DNA of 64,000 nucleotides. Source: Micromonospora carbonacea. Lineage in GTDB: Bacteria; Actinomycetota; Actinomycetes; Mycobacteriales; Micromonosporaceae. Position 1 is the stretch's first letter. Every line of letters begins with the position of its first letter. The notes under the pieces are model-generated. The model made no database searches. It was not told the origin of the DNA and saw nothing but the letters and a program-made list of their open reading frames with translations. The position numbers were made by a program, and so were the translations under genes. Location of the stretch: NCBI RefSeq assembly GCF_014205165.1, contig NZ_JACHMZ010000001.1, positions 1,772,001 to 1,836,000 of the forward strand. Reading direction: 5' to 3'. This document shows positions 17,957 to 25,791 of this stretch, piece by piece.

Positions 17957-18472
17957 CTACCGGCGGGCCGGGCGCAGCAGGCGTACCCGGCCGGCGAGCC
18001 GCACCGCGACGGCGCCGCCGGCACGGGCCAGGGCCGGCAGGCGGCGCGGTCGCGGCGGCGTCGCGCCGTCGTAGCGGCTGGCCGCCTCCCGCACCGCCAG
18101 CTCCTCTGCGCCCAGCGGCGGCAGCTCGCCCCGGCGGTGCAGCTCGCGGGCCAGGTCCCAGCCGTCGCGCAGCGAGCCGTTGGTGGGGCGGCCGTCGGCC
18201 CAGCCGGCGAACGTCGCCGGCCACGCGTCGCCGAGGCCGGCGGCGAGCAGCGGCCAGTGCCGGGCCACGTCGCCGGCCCGCTTGCGCAGCAGGGCGCGCC
18301 GGGCGGCGTCGACGGGGGCCGGGGCGAACCCGGGCGGCAGCGGCCCGCCCGCGACCAGCGCCGCCACCAGCTCCGACTGGCGGGCGGCCAGGTCGCCGCC
18401 GCCCCCGGGCGTGCTCATGTCACCGCCGGGGTCGGGCGTGCCCGCCTCACCACCGGCCCCGGGCGCGCTCAC
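17957..18472 (-). CDS. Putative partner protein of the DUF692 (MNIO) enzyme
   Basis: The 171-residue protein begins with about 25 Gly/Pro/Asp-rich residues carrying two GGDMSTPG-like copies. A helical domain follows, with RKRAGDVARHWPLLAAGLGDAW, FAGWADGRP and GSLRDGWDLARELHRRGELP. MNIO (DUF692) enzymes usually work with a small partner that binds the substrate; its place directly after the DUF692 gene suggests that job here, but I do not recognise a named family. The GTG at 18472 overlaps the DUF692 stop as GTGA. An in-frame ATG at 18418 would shorten it by 18 residues. Confidence 0.75.
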   Translation of the reverse strand: MSAPGAGGEAGTPDPGGDMSTPGGGGDLAARQSELVAALVAGGPLPPGFAPAPVDAARRALLRKRAGDVARHWPLLAAGLGDAWPATFAGWADGRPTNGSLRDGWDLARELHRRGELPPLGAEELAVREAASRYDGATPPRPRRLPALARAGGAVAVRLAGRVRLLRPARR

Positions 18473-19293
18473 GTCACCGCCGGGTGTCCGGACGCGGCGG
18501 CGATCGCGTCCAGCTCGGCCCGCAGCGCCGGCGCGGGCGGCCAGCGGCCGTCGCGTTCCAGCAGCAGCGCGGGCGGGCGGTGCCGGGCGCACAGCTCGCC
18601 GATCAGGTCGAGCACGGCCGGCGGCACCGGGTCGGTGTGCGTGTCGTGGTAGAAGCCGCCCTGCTCGGCGCCCCCGGCGACGTGCACGTAGGCCACCCGG
18701 TCCAGCGGCAGCCGGTCCAGCAGGGCGAGCGGGTCGGTGCCCCGGTTGCGGGCGTTGGCGTGCACGTTGGCGACGTCCAGCAGCAGCGTCGCGCCGGTCG
18801 CGTCGAGGATCTCGGTGAGGAAGTCCGCCTCGTCCAGCTCGTCGTCGGGCCAGTCGAACAGCGCCGCGATGGGCTCCAGGGCCAGCGGCACCGGCAGGTC
18901 GGCCTGGGCGCGGCGCACGTTGGCCACCACCGCGGCCACGGCCTCCCGGCTGCGCGGCAGCGGCAGCAGGTGCCCGGCCTCCAGGCCGCCGGCCCGCACG
19001 AACGCGATGTGCTCGCTGACCAGCGGCGCGCCGACCAGCTCGGCCACCCGCGCGAGGTGGGCCACCCGGGCCGGGTCGACCGGCTCCGCGCCGCCGAGGG
19101 AGAGCCGCACCCCGTGCGGTACGACGGTGACGCCGCGCTCGACCAGCGTGGCGAGGCCGGGCGGCGGCGGCCCGTGCGGGGCGACGGCCTCGGCCACCAC
19201 CTCGACGAACCGCAGCCCCGGCAGCTCGGCCACGAACCCGGCGATCTCGGGCCGCCAGCCGATGCCGACGCCGGTGGGACCCGCGCCGGTCAT
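18469..19293 (-). CDS. DUF692 family multinuclear iron oxidase (MbnB-like)
   Basis: The 274-residue TIM-barrel-type protein belongs to DUF692 (UPF0276), now called MNIO enzymes. Characterised members (MbnB, TglH, ChrH) use two or three iron ions and oxygen to modify cysteines in ribosomal peptides. Candidate metal ligands are H60 in VPHGV, E94/H95 in SEHIAF, E140 in ALEPIA, D173/N176/H178 in LLDVANVHAN, H204 in YVHVAGG, the HDTHTD cluster at 216-221 and E246 in LLERDG. The ATG overlaps the stop of the upstream Cys/Gly-tailed gene (ATGA). That gene's tail is the natural candidate substrate. Confidence 0.9.
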   Translation of the reverse strand: MTGAGPTGVGIGWRPEIAGFVAELPGLRFVEVVAEAVAPHGPPPPGLATLVERGVTVVPHGVRLSLGGAEPVDPARVAHLARVAELVGAPLVSEHIAFVRAGGLEAGHLLPLPRSREAVAAVVANVRRAQADLPVPLALEPIAALFDWPDDELDEADFLTEILDATGATLLLDVANVHANARNRGTDPLALLDRLPLDRVAYVHVAGGAEQGGFYHDTHTDPVPPAVLDLIGELCARHRPPALLLERDGRWPPAPALRAELDAIAAASGHPAVT

Positions 19294-20213
19294 CCGCCGC
19301 AGCCCCCGCCGCCGCAGCCACCGCCCCCGCCGCAGGAGCTGCCGCCGCTGCACGAGCTGCCGCTGTCCGACGAGCCGCTGCTGCACCCGCCGGTCGAGGT
19401 GCTGCCGGTGCCGGAGAGGGCCTGCCGCTGGATCTCGGCCTGCTCGGCGAAGCCCGGGTCCATGGCCCACAGGGTGGCGGTGCCGAACAGGGCCACGCCC
19501 ATCGCCGCGCCGGCCGCCCCGTAGGTCGCGTACGCCGGGCCGGCGGCGGGAGCGAGGTGCACGTTGGTGCGGCGCAGCTCGCGCAGGGCCCGGTCGGCCG
19601 CCCTGGTCCGCCACGGCACCCGGGCCAGCAGCGCGGAGGCGATGGCGAGGGGGATCACGGCGAGCACCAGGAAGGCGACCGGCCGGCCGTTGGACAGCCC
19701 CGCGAAGATCCGGAACCCGCCGAGCAGGACGAGGAGGAACACCGGGAAGGACCCGCGCTGGGCGGAGTGGCGCCGGGCCGCGCTCAGCGCGAGGCCCTGC
19801 TGTTCGAGGCCCTGGCGCAGCTGGTCGAGGGCCTGCTGCACCCAGCGGTCGCGGCCCAGCTCGCGGGCGTACAGGCCCTGGTTGGCGGCGTGGTGGACCG
19901 CCCGGTCCAGCGGGGTCGCCCCCGCCGGCAGGGAGCCGCCGACGGCGAGCCGCCGGTCGGTGCGTACGCCGACGACGCCGGTGCCGCGCAGCCCACCCAG
20001 CGCGGTCCAGATCGCGAGCTGGTTGCCGCCGTTGAGGTAGGCCACCTGCTGGGGGCCGAGCTGGCCGCCGCCGACGGACGACGGGCCGGCGAGGACCCGC
20101 CGCCGGTGGACGATCGCGCCGATCACGACGACGAGGCCGGCCAACAGGTAGAAACCGAGGAAGGTGGGCCCGGGGATGCCCCAGGTGTCACCGGGCGCCG
20201 CGAGGACTCTCAT
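19290..20213 (-). CDS. TIGR04222-like membrane protein with Cys/Gly-rich C-terminal tail
   Basis: The 307-residue protein has an N-terminal membrane span (about 16-34), a soluble domain of some 110 residues, then two or three more spans (about 155-190 and 230-255). It ends in a low-complexity tail. The last 35 residues are Ser/Gly only, apart from five cysteines (277, 288, 294, 300, 305) and one Asp, ending CGGGGCGG. It resembles the actinobacterial family catalogued as TIGR04222 (from memory). The tail looks like a modification substrate fused to a membrane carrier. It is the first gene of the DUF692 operon. Confidence 0.8.
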   Translation of the reverse strand: MRVLAAPGDTWGIPGPTFLGFYLLAGLVVVIGAIVHRRRVLAGPSSVGGGQLGPQQVAYLNGGNQLAIWTALGGLRGTGVVGVRTDRRLAVGGSLPAGATPLDRAVHHAANQGLYARELGRDRWVQQALDQLRQGLEQQGLALSAARRHSAQRGSFPVFLLVLLGGFRIFAGLSNGRPVAFLVLAVIPLAIASALLARVPWRTRAADRALRELRRTNVHLAPAAGPAYATYGAAGAAMGVALFGTATLWAMDPGFAEQAEIQRQALSGTGSTSTGGCSSGSSDSGSSCSGGSSCGGGGGCGGGGCGG

Positions 20214-20277
20214 GCTGCTGCTCCTGTCGCGCGAGGGGGTCGCGGGCCCATTGTGGGGCAGGCCCGCCACGCGGCCG

Positions 20278-20850
20278 TCAGCGGCGGCGCACGGCCTCCT
20301 CGACCAGGTCGAGCACCGGGCCGAGGTCGCCGGCCGGGCGGCCCATCGCCAGGTGCAGCACCAGGCCGTCGTAGGCGAGTTCGAGGAACCGGGCCAGCAC
20401 GTCGATGGGTACGTCCTCGCGGAGCACCCCGGCGTCCCGCTGCCGGGCCAGCCGGTCCCGGGTGGCCTCGGCGATGGCGGCGGAGCGTTCCGCCCAGCGG
20501 CGCGCGAACGCCGGGTCGGTGCGCAGCCGCCGCGAGACCTCCAGTTGGCTGCCCAGCCAGCCGGTCGTGTCGGGGGAGACGGCCCGGGCGAGCAGGTCCC
20601 GCATCACCTGGACCAGGCCGTTGCGGGCGACCGTCTCCACCATGGCCGCCGCGTCGTCCTCGGCGACGGCGAGGAACAGCGAGTCCTTGTCCCGGAAGTG
20701 GTGGAAGATCGCGCCCCGGGACAGCCCGGTGGCCTCCTCCAGCCGCCGCACCGTGGCGCCCTCGTAGCCGTGCCGGGCGAAACAGGCCCGCGCCGCGGCG
20801 AGGATCTCCTGCCGGCGGGCGTCGAGCTGGTCCTGACTTACTCTGGGCAC
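20278..20850 (-). CDS. acnR: TetR-family repressor, AcnR-like
   Basis: The 190-residue regulator has the N-terminal TetR HTH (ATVRRLEEATGLSRGAIFHHFRDKDSLFLAV, about 32-62). It closely matches what I remember of Corynebacterium AcnR: GYEGATVRRLEEATG, SRGAIFHHF and the C-terminal VLDLVEEAVRR. AcnR represses aconitase. Acn is encoded 12 kb away in this window and shares an upstream motif with this gene. The ATG at 20850 gives the family length. The gene is not overlapped with the Cys/Gly-tail operon, which starts 65 bases further on the same strand and could be co-transcribed. Confidence 0.8.
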   Translation of the reverse strand: MPRVSQDQLDARRQEILAAARACFARHGYEGATVRRLEEATGLSRGAIFHHFRDKDSLFLAVAEDDAAAMVETVARNGLVQVMRDLLARAVSPDTTGWLGSQLEVSRRLRTDPAFARRWAERSAAIAEATRDRLARQRDAGVLREDVPIDVLARFLELAYDGLVLHLAMGRPAGDLGPVLDLVEEAVRRR

Positions 20851-20882
20851 GGCACGATCGTGTCAGGTGGCCCGCCGCCACG

Positions 20883-20902
20883 CAAACCGTACGTACGGCT
20901 TG
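20883..20902. promoter_or_regulatory. Palindromic operator upstream of acnR-like gene
   Basis: CAAACCGTACGTACGGCTTG is a 20-bp palindrome with one mismatched pair. Its 12-bp core CCGTACGTACGG (20887-20898) is perfect. It lies 33-52 bases before the acnR-like start, as expected for autoregulation. A near copy, 17 of 20 bases alike, lies upstream of aconitase at 35635-35654. Confidence 0.7.
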
Positions 20903-21081
20903 TAACGTGCCGGCAACGTGCCCCGCCCCCGGGCCGCGAACTCCGACCCGGCCCTGGCCACGGGCGGTGTCGGCGGGGCCCCGATGGGTGATCGGCCGAC
21001 GGGTGGCCGGCTACCATCGCCCGGTGACGCCGTGCCTGCCGGCCCTGTCGGCGGGCGGCCCGTCTCCCTTAAGGTGCCCGA

Positions 21082-21726
21082 GTGCCGCTGCTCCTGCTGG
21101 ATCTGGACAACACCCTGCTCGACCGGGCCGGGTCGTTCCGTGCCTGGGGTGAGCGCTTCCTGGACGGCATCGGCGCGCCGGTCACCGACATCGACTGGCT
21201 GGTGTCGATCGACGCCGACGGACTGACCGACCGGTGGGACGTGGCGGACGCGATCCGCGACCGGTACGGGCTGCTCATCTCCTCGCTGGACCTGGTGGAG
21301 GAGCTGCACGACGGGGTGGTGGCCAACACCCGGCTCGACCCGCTGGTGGCCTGCGCCCTGCGGATCGCCGACGACGCCGGTTGGGTGCCGGTGGTGGTGA
21401 GCAACGGCAGCGTCCGCCAGCAGGACGCGAAGATCCGCCGCACCGGCCTCGACCGGTACGTGGCCGACTGGGTCATCTCCGAGGAGGCCGGGGTCAGCAA
21501 GCCCAACCCGAGGATCTTCGCGCTGGCGGCCCGGCGGGTCCGGATGCCGCTGCGCGGCGCGTGGGTGGTGGGGGACAGCCCGGAGGCCGACATCGGCGGG
21601 GCGGCCGCCGTGGGCCTGCCCAGCGTCTGGCTGCACCGGGGCCGCCCCTGGACGGACACCCGCTTCGCCCCCACCTTCACGGTCGACGGCCTCATCGCCG
21701 CCATAGCCACCGTCCTCGCCGCCTGA
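21082..21726 (+). CDS. HAD-superfamily hydrolase
   Basis: The 214-residue protein shows the four HAD motifs: DLDNTLLD at the N-terminus (nucleophile D7, D9), VVVSNGS near 110, the lysine in SKPNPRIF near 150 and VGDSPEADIGGA near 172. An alpha-helical cap lies between motifs I and II. It is a phosphatase of the sugar-phosphate/phosphoglycolate type with unknown substrate. GTG at 21082 starts immediately before the first motif, with AAGGTG about six bases upstream. Confidence 0.9.
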   Translation: MPLLLLDLDNTLLDRAGSFRAWGERFLDGIGAPVTDIDWLVSIDADGLTDRWDVADAIRDRYGLLISSLDLVEELHDGVVANTRLDPLVACALRIADDAGWVPVVVSNGSVRQQDAKIRRTGLDRYVADWVISEEAGVSKPNPRIFALAARRVRMPLRGAWVVGDSPEADIGGAAAVGLPSVWLHRGRPWTDTRFAPTFTVDGLIAAIATVLAA

Positions 21727-21881
21727 CCCCGCCCCCAACCGGATCCCCCTGCCCCCGGCGCGGGACACGGGCGGGGTGGGAGCGGGGGTTAATCGGTTGC
21801 CGGGGGCTGGGGGTGTGGTTCAGCATGGTGCCGCGCATCGGGCGTAGCCGGGTGGTCCCGGTCGAGGAGGGGAGGTCGGTC

Positions 21882-22028
21882 ATGGCCGTCTTCGCAGGGA
21901 TCTTCCACCTGCCTACACCAGCCTCGATCAAGGGATCACCAGCACAGTGCGTGACGACGACTTCCCGGCGCGCGGGCGCCGTGGCCGCGGCAAGAGCCGC
22001 TTCGACGACGACGAACCCCACTTCCTGA
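21882..22028 (+). CDS. Possible 48-residue leader ORF overlapping the RIO kinase start
   Basis: An ATG at 21882 is preceded by a very strong ribosome site (GAGGAGGGGAGG, seven bases upstream), far better than that of the kinase gene itself. The 48-residue frame starts MAVFAGIFHLPTPASI and ends at 22028, 82 bases inside the kinase gene in a different frame. It may be a leader peptide or coupling ORF; the second half is Ala/Thr/Arg-rich and shaped by the overlapping gene. The product is not recognised. Confidence 0.35.
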   Translation: MAVFAGIFHLPTPASIKGSPAQCVTTTSRRAGAVAAARAASTTTNPTS

Positions 22029-22894
22029 AGCGTGGCCGGCCCGCCGAGCCGGTCCTGACCGACCCGGACCCGGAGGCGGGCCCGGACGACGACGCCCCCG
22101 CCGGCGACGCCTGGTCCACCTGGGACCAGGCCGTGCACGGCCCCGAGCCACACCCCGGCTGGCTGGTCACCGAGCTGGCCGCCCGGGACACCGACCTCGG
22201 GGTGCTCAAGACCGGCAAGGAGGCGGACGTCCACCTGCTCCGCCGGGCCGTGCCGGACACCGACCGGTCCTGCCTGCTGGCGGTCAAGCGCTACCGCGAC
22301 GCCCAGCACCGGCTGTTCCACCGCGACGCCGGCTACCTGGAGGGCCGTCGGGTGCGCCGGTCCCGGGAGAACCGGGCGATGGCCGGGCGCACCGCCTTCG
22401 GCCGGCAGATGATCGCCGGGCAGTGGGCCGCCGCCGAGTTCGCCGCCCTCTCCCGGCTCTGGGAGATCGGCGCCGAGCACGGCCGGATCGCCGTGCCGTA
22501 CCCCGTGCAGCTGCTCGGCACCGAGCTGATGCTGGAGTTCGTCGGCGACCCCGACGAGGGGCTGGCCGCGCCGCGGCTGGCCCAGTGCCGGCCCGAGCCG
22601 GCCGAGCTGCGCTCGCTGTGGGAGCAACTGGTCGACGCCCTGGTGGTGCTGGCCCGGGCCGGCTTCGCCCACGGCGACCTGTCGCCGTACAACCTGCTGG
22701 TGCACGCGGGGCGGCTGGTCATGATCGACCTGCCGCAGGTGGTCGACGTGGTGGCCAACCCGCAGGGCCCCGAGTTCCTGGCCCGCGACGTGCGGGTGGT
22801 GGGGGCCTGGTTCACCTCGCGCGGCCTGCCGGCCGGCGACACCGACCCGGCGGCGCTGACCGCGCTGCTGCTGCGCGAGGCCGGCATCCGCTGA
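21947..22894 (+). CDS. RIO-type serine protein kinase
   Basis: The 315-residue protein has an acidic/basic N-terminal segment of about 75 residues and then a RIO kinase domain. Visible features are the P-loop-like VLKTGKEADVHLL, ATP-binding lysine in LAVKRYR, catalytic HGDLSPYNLLV and metal-binding IDLPQVVD. RIO kinases in bacteria have unknown targets; in archaea and eukaryotes they act in ribosome maturation. The GTG at 21947 has only a weak AAGGGA site at ten bases and lies inside a small upstream frame with a strong site, so translation may be coupled. Confidence 0.88.
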   Translation: MRDDDFPARGRRGRGKSRFDDDEPHFLKRGRPAEPVLTDPDPEAGPDDDAPAGDAWSTWDQAVHGPEPHPGWLVTELAARDTDLGVLKTGKEADVHLLRRAVPDTDRSCLLAVKRYRDAQHRLFHRDAGYLEGRRVRRSRENRAMAGRTAFGRQMIAGQWAAAEFAALSRLWEIGAEHGRIAVPYPVQLLGTELMLEFVGDPDEGLAAPRLAQCRPEPAELRSLWEQLVDALVVLARAGFAHGDLSPYNLLVHAGRLVMIDLPQVVDVVANPQGPEFLARDVRVVGAWFTSRGLPAGDTDPAALTALLLREAGIR

Positions 22895-22898
22895 GCCA

Positions 22899-22932
22899 CC
22901 CGCGTGGGTGCCGGGCCGGGCACCCACGCGGG
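22899..22932. terminator. 14-bp hairpin between convergent genes
   Basis: CCCGCGTGGGTGCC at 22899-22912 pairs exactly with 22919-22932 across six bases. It lies just after the RIO kinase stop and before the stop of the convergent DUF2630 gene, so it can serve both. Confidence 0.75.
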
Positions 22933-22982
22933 GGCGGGAGCCTGGGGTCGGGGCGGTCGGCGACAGCCGGCCGCCCCCGCCG

Positions 22983-23228
22983 TCACTGGAGGTAGCGCTC
23001 CACCTCCGGGACCGGGCGTACGCCCTGGGCCTCGGGGTCGCCATGGGCCTGGCGGGCGGCCCGCCGCCGGCGCAGCAGGTCCCAGCACTGGTCCAGGGAC
23101 TCCTCCAACGCGCGCAGCCGGTCCTGCTCGTCGGCGGTGCCGGACTCCTTCGTCTGCGCGGCCGCGCGGAGCCGGTGCTCCTCGTCCACCAGTTCGGAGA
23201 TCCGGTTCAGGATGGTCTTGTCGTCCAT
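22983..23228 (-). CDS. DUF2630 family small protein
   Basis: The 81-residue, highly charged helical protein starts MDDKTILNRISELVDEEHRLR and contains LDQCWDLLRRRRAARQ. This matches DUF2630, a short actinobacterial family predicted to form a coiled coil or helical hairpin. Function is unknown. The ATG at 23228 gives the family's usual length. It is divergent from the GNAT gene with about 105 bases between. Confidence 0.85.
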   Translation of the reverse strand: MDDKTILNRISELVDEEHRLRAAAQTKESGTADEQDRLRALEESLDQCWDLLRRRRAARQAHGDPEAQGVRPVPEVERYLQ

Positions 23229-23334
23229 GCCCCTGAGCCTGGCACAGCGGGTCGGGTCGCGCCCGCTTCTCCCGCGCGTCGGGTCCGGCGGACGGGGTCG
23301 CGGAGGCCGGAGCGCTGCGGTAGGTTGCCACGCG

Positions 23335-24249
23335 ATGACGCCGACCGTGCGGCCGTTCGCCGACGCCGATGCCGACGCCGTGTCCGGGGTGTTGCGGGCG
23401 GGGCTGCCGCACCTGCTGGCCACGCCGGAGCTGCTGCGCTGGCAGGTCGCCCGGGCGCAGACCCCCGAGCGGTTCGGCGCGCTGGTGGCCGAGGTCGACG
23501 GGGTGCCGGTCGGGGTGGCCCGCACCGGGCTGCTGCACGAGAGCGCGGAGCCGGGGCGGGGCTTCGTCAACCTGACGGTGCGGCCGGACCGACGCGGCCG
23601 GGGCGCGGGTTCGGCCCTGCTCGCCGCCGCCGAACGGCGGCTCGTGGGGCTCGGCGTGACCACGGCGTACGCGATGGTCGACGACACCCCGGCGGACCTG
23701 GCCTTCGCCGAGCGGCACGGCTACCGGCGGGGCCGGCGGTCCCTGCTGCTGCGGTGCGACCTGTCCGTGCCGCCGCCGCCCCCGGCCCCCGGGCCCGGAG
23801 TGCGGCTGCTCGCCGCCGCCGACCTGCCCGACCCCCGCGCGCTCTACGCGGCCGACCTGGACGTCTCGCGCGACGAGCCGGGCGAGGTCAGCATGGACGA
23901 GATCGCGTACGCGGACTGGCTGGCGGCGTACTGGCACCGCCCGGACCTGGACCGGGAGCTGACCACGGTGGCCGTGGCGGACGGCGAGGTGGTCGCGTTC
24001 ACGGTGGGGCTGACCGACAGCCGCCACGACCACCGGTGCGGGATGACCGGCACCCGTCGGCCGCATCGCCGGCGGGGCCTGGCCCGACTGGTCAAGCAGG
24101 CCGCCCTGCGGCGGGCGGCGGCGGCCGGGTTCCGGCACTCGGTGACCGTGAACGACGCCGGCAACGCGGCGATGCTCGGCCTCAACGAGACGCTCGGTTA
24201 CCGGCCGGTTGCGGCACAGTGGCGCTACCGGCGGGATCTGCCCAGCTAG
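23335..24249 (+). CDS. Tandem GNAT-family N-acetyltransferase
   Basis: The 304-residue protein contains two GNAT folds. The first (about 1-140) has the acetyl-CoA motif VRPDRRGRGAGSALL and ends FAERHGYRRGRR. The second (about 150-304) has TGTRRPHRRRGLARLVKQAALRRA and NDAGNAAMLGLNETLGYRP. This resembles mycothiol synthase-like double GNATs, but the substrate cannot be told. The ATG at 23335 is chosen; the frame upstream to 23137 overlaps the DUF2630 gene on the other strand. Confidence 0.88.
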   Translation: MTPTVRPFADADADAVSGVLRAGLPHLLATPELLRWQVARAQTPERFGALVAEVDGVPVGVARTGLLHESAEPGRGFVNLTVRPDRRGRGAGSALLAAAERRLVGLGVTTAYAMVDDTPADLAFAERHGYRRGRRSLLLRCDLSVPPPPPAPGPGVRLLAAADLPDPRALYAADLDVSRDEPGEVSMDEIAYADWLAAYWHRPDLDRELTTVAVADGEVVAFTVGLTDSRHDHRCGMTGTRRPHRRRGLARLVKQAALRRAAAAGFRHSVTVNDAGNAAMLGLNETLGYRPVAAQWRYRRDLPS

Positions 24250-24411
24250 CAGGCCCGCGGCGGGTCCCTTGTGGGCGCGGGGAATTTCGCCCGCGAAAAT
24301 TATTCCTCTCTCCCCTGGAGAAGTTGACCTGCTCAATGGCATGCTCGGGCGGGACCGTTACTTTCCACGGTCGTTCCGCGACGCACAGTTGACCAGGGGA
24401 GTGCACCACAC

Positions 24412-25791
24412 GTGGTAACCCCACACCCGGCCCCCACCCGTGCTCGGCGGGCGAGATCCGTTCCGCTGCGGCACGTCGCGCCCGGCCTGCTCCGCGACCC
24501 CGTCCGCGCCCTCGTCGGGTTCGGCGAGCGGGCCGGCGGCGAGGTGGTCCGGCTCAACGTCGGCGCGTTCCGGCCCTACCTGGTGACCGATCCCGACCAC
24601 GTGCAGCAGGTGCTGGGCGACCGCGCCGACAACTTCGGCCGGGCCGGCGACGGCGCGTTCTGGGGTCCGCTGCGCCGGCTGTTCGGCGACGGCATCCTCG
24701 GCGACGGTCCCGTGTGGTCGGACAGCCGGCGCATCCTCCAGCCGCTGTTCACCGCCCGGCGGGTCGAGTCGGTGCTGCCCCGGATGGCCGCCACGATCGT
24801 CGACGCGGTCGCCGAGCTGGACGCGCCGGCCCGCGCCGGCCGGCCCGTCGACATCGGTGCCGAGCAGGCCCGGATCGTGTGCCGGGCCGTCATGGAGACG
24901 TTCTTCGGCGACCGGATCTCGGCCACCGACGCGCTGCGCGTCATCCAGGCCCAGGACGCGATCGCCACCTCGGTGATCCCCCGGGTGCTGGTGCCGTTCG
25001 CCCCGCTCGCGCTGCCGATGCCCGGCGACCGGGCGTTCCGCGACGCCGCCCGGCGCATCGACGAGGTGCTGACGCCGGCCGTCCGGGCGGCACGGGGCAG
25101 CGACGGCGACGACGTCATCGCGACGCTGTGGCGGGGCAGCACCGCCGACGGCCGGCCGCTGGACGAGCGGCAGGTCCGCAACGACACCGTCGCCATGGTC
25201 GCCGTGACCACCGAGACCACCGTCAACGTGCTGACCTGGCTCTGGCCGCACCTGGCACGTTCGCCCCGGGTCGCGGCCCGGTTGCAGGAGGAGATCGACT
25301 CGGTGGCGGGCGGCCACCCGGTCGGCCCCGAGCACCTGCCGCGGCTGCGCTACACCCGGATGGTGCTCGACGAGCTGGTCCGGCTCTACCCGGTGGGCTG
25401 GCTGGCGCCCCGGCAGGTGCTGCGGCCGACGACGCTCGGCGGCGTGCGCCTGCCGGCCGGGGCGACGCTGCTGGTCAGCCCGCTGGTCACCCAGCGGCTG
25501 GCCCGCCACTGGGACGACCCCGACGCCTTCGACCCGGACCGGTTCACCCCGGAGCGGGTCCGGGCCCGGCACCGCTACGCGTACTTCCCCTTCGGCGGCG
25601 GCCCGCACCAGTGCCTGGGGATGCACCTGTTCTATCTGGAGGCGCAGCTCATCGTGGCGAACCTGTTGGCCCGCTACCGGCTGCGGGTGCGCAGCCCCCG
25701 GCTGCCCGCCGTGCAGCTCGCCGCCGCGCTGCGCCCGCGCGACCGCGTGGAGCTGGACGTGCTCCCCGCCCACGCCGGGGTCGTCGCGTGA
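24412..25791 (+). CDS. Cytochrome P450 of the diterpene operon
   Basis: The 459-residue soluble P450 has the heme-binding FPFGGGPHQCLG motif (about 392-403), ExxR as ELVR near 322, and an I-helix segment AVTTETT where most P450s have AGxDTT. Residues before the catalytic domain are short and polar, with no membrane anchor. It is the first gene of a P450, class I synthase, class II cyclase operon, so it probably oxidises the diterpene made by the other two. The GTG start at 24412 follows AGGGGAG. The gene overlaps the next as GTGA. A Salinispora operon with similar content makes an oxidised isopimaradiene (from memory). Confidence 0.9.
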   Translation: MVTPHPAPTRARRARSVPLRHVAPGLLRDPVRALVGFGERAGGEVVRLNVGAFRPYLVTDPDHVQQVLGDRADNFGRAGDGAFWGPLRRLFGDGILGDGPVWSDSRRILQPLFTARRVESVLPRMAATIVDAVAELDAPARAGRPVDIGAEQARIVCRAVMETFFGDRISATDALRVIQAQDAIATSVIPRVLVPFAPLALPMPGDRAFRDAARRIDEVLTPAVRAARGSDGDDVIATLWRGSTADGRPLDERQVRNDTVAMVAVTTETTVNVLTWLWPHLARSPRVAARLQEEIDSVAGGHPVGPEHLPRLRYTRMVLDELVRLYPVGWLAPRQVLRPTTLGGVRLPAGATLLVSPLVTQRLARHWDDPDAFDPDRFTPERVRARHRYAYFPFGGGPHQCLGMHLFYLEAQLIVANLLARYRLRVRSPRLPAVQLAAALRPRDRVELDVLPAHAGVVA

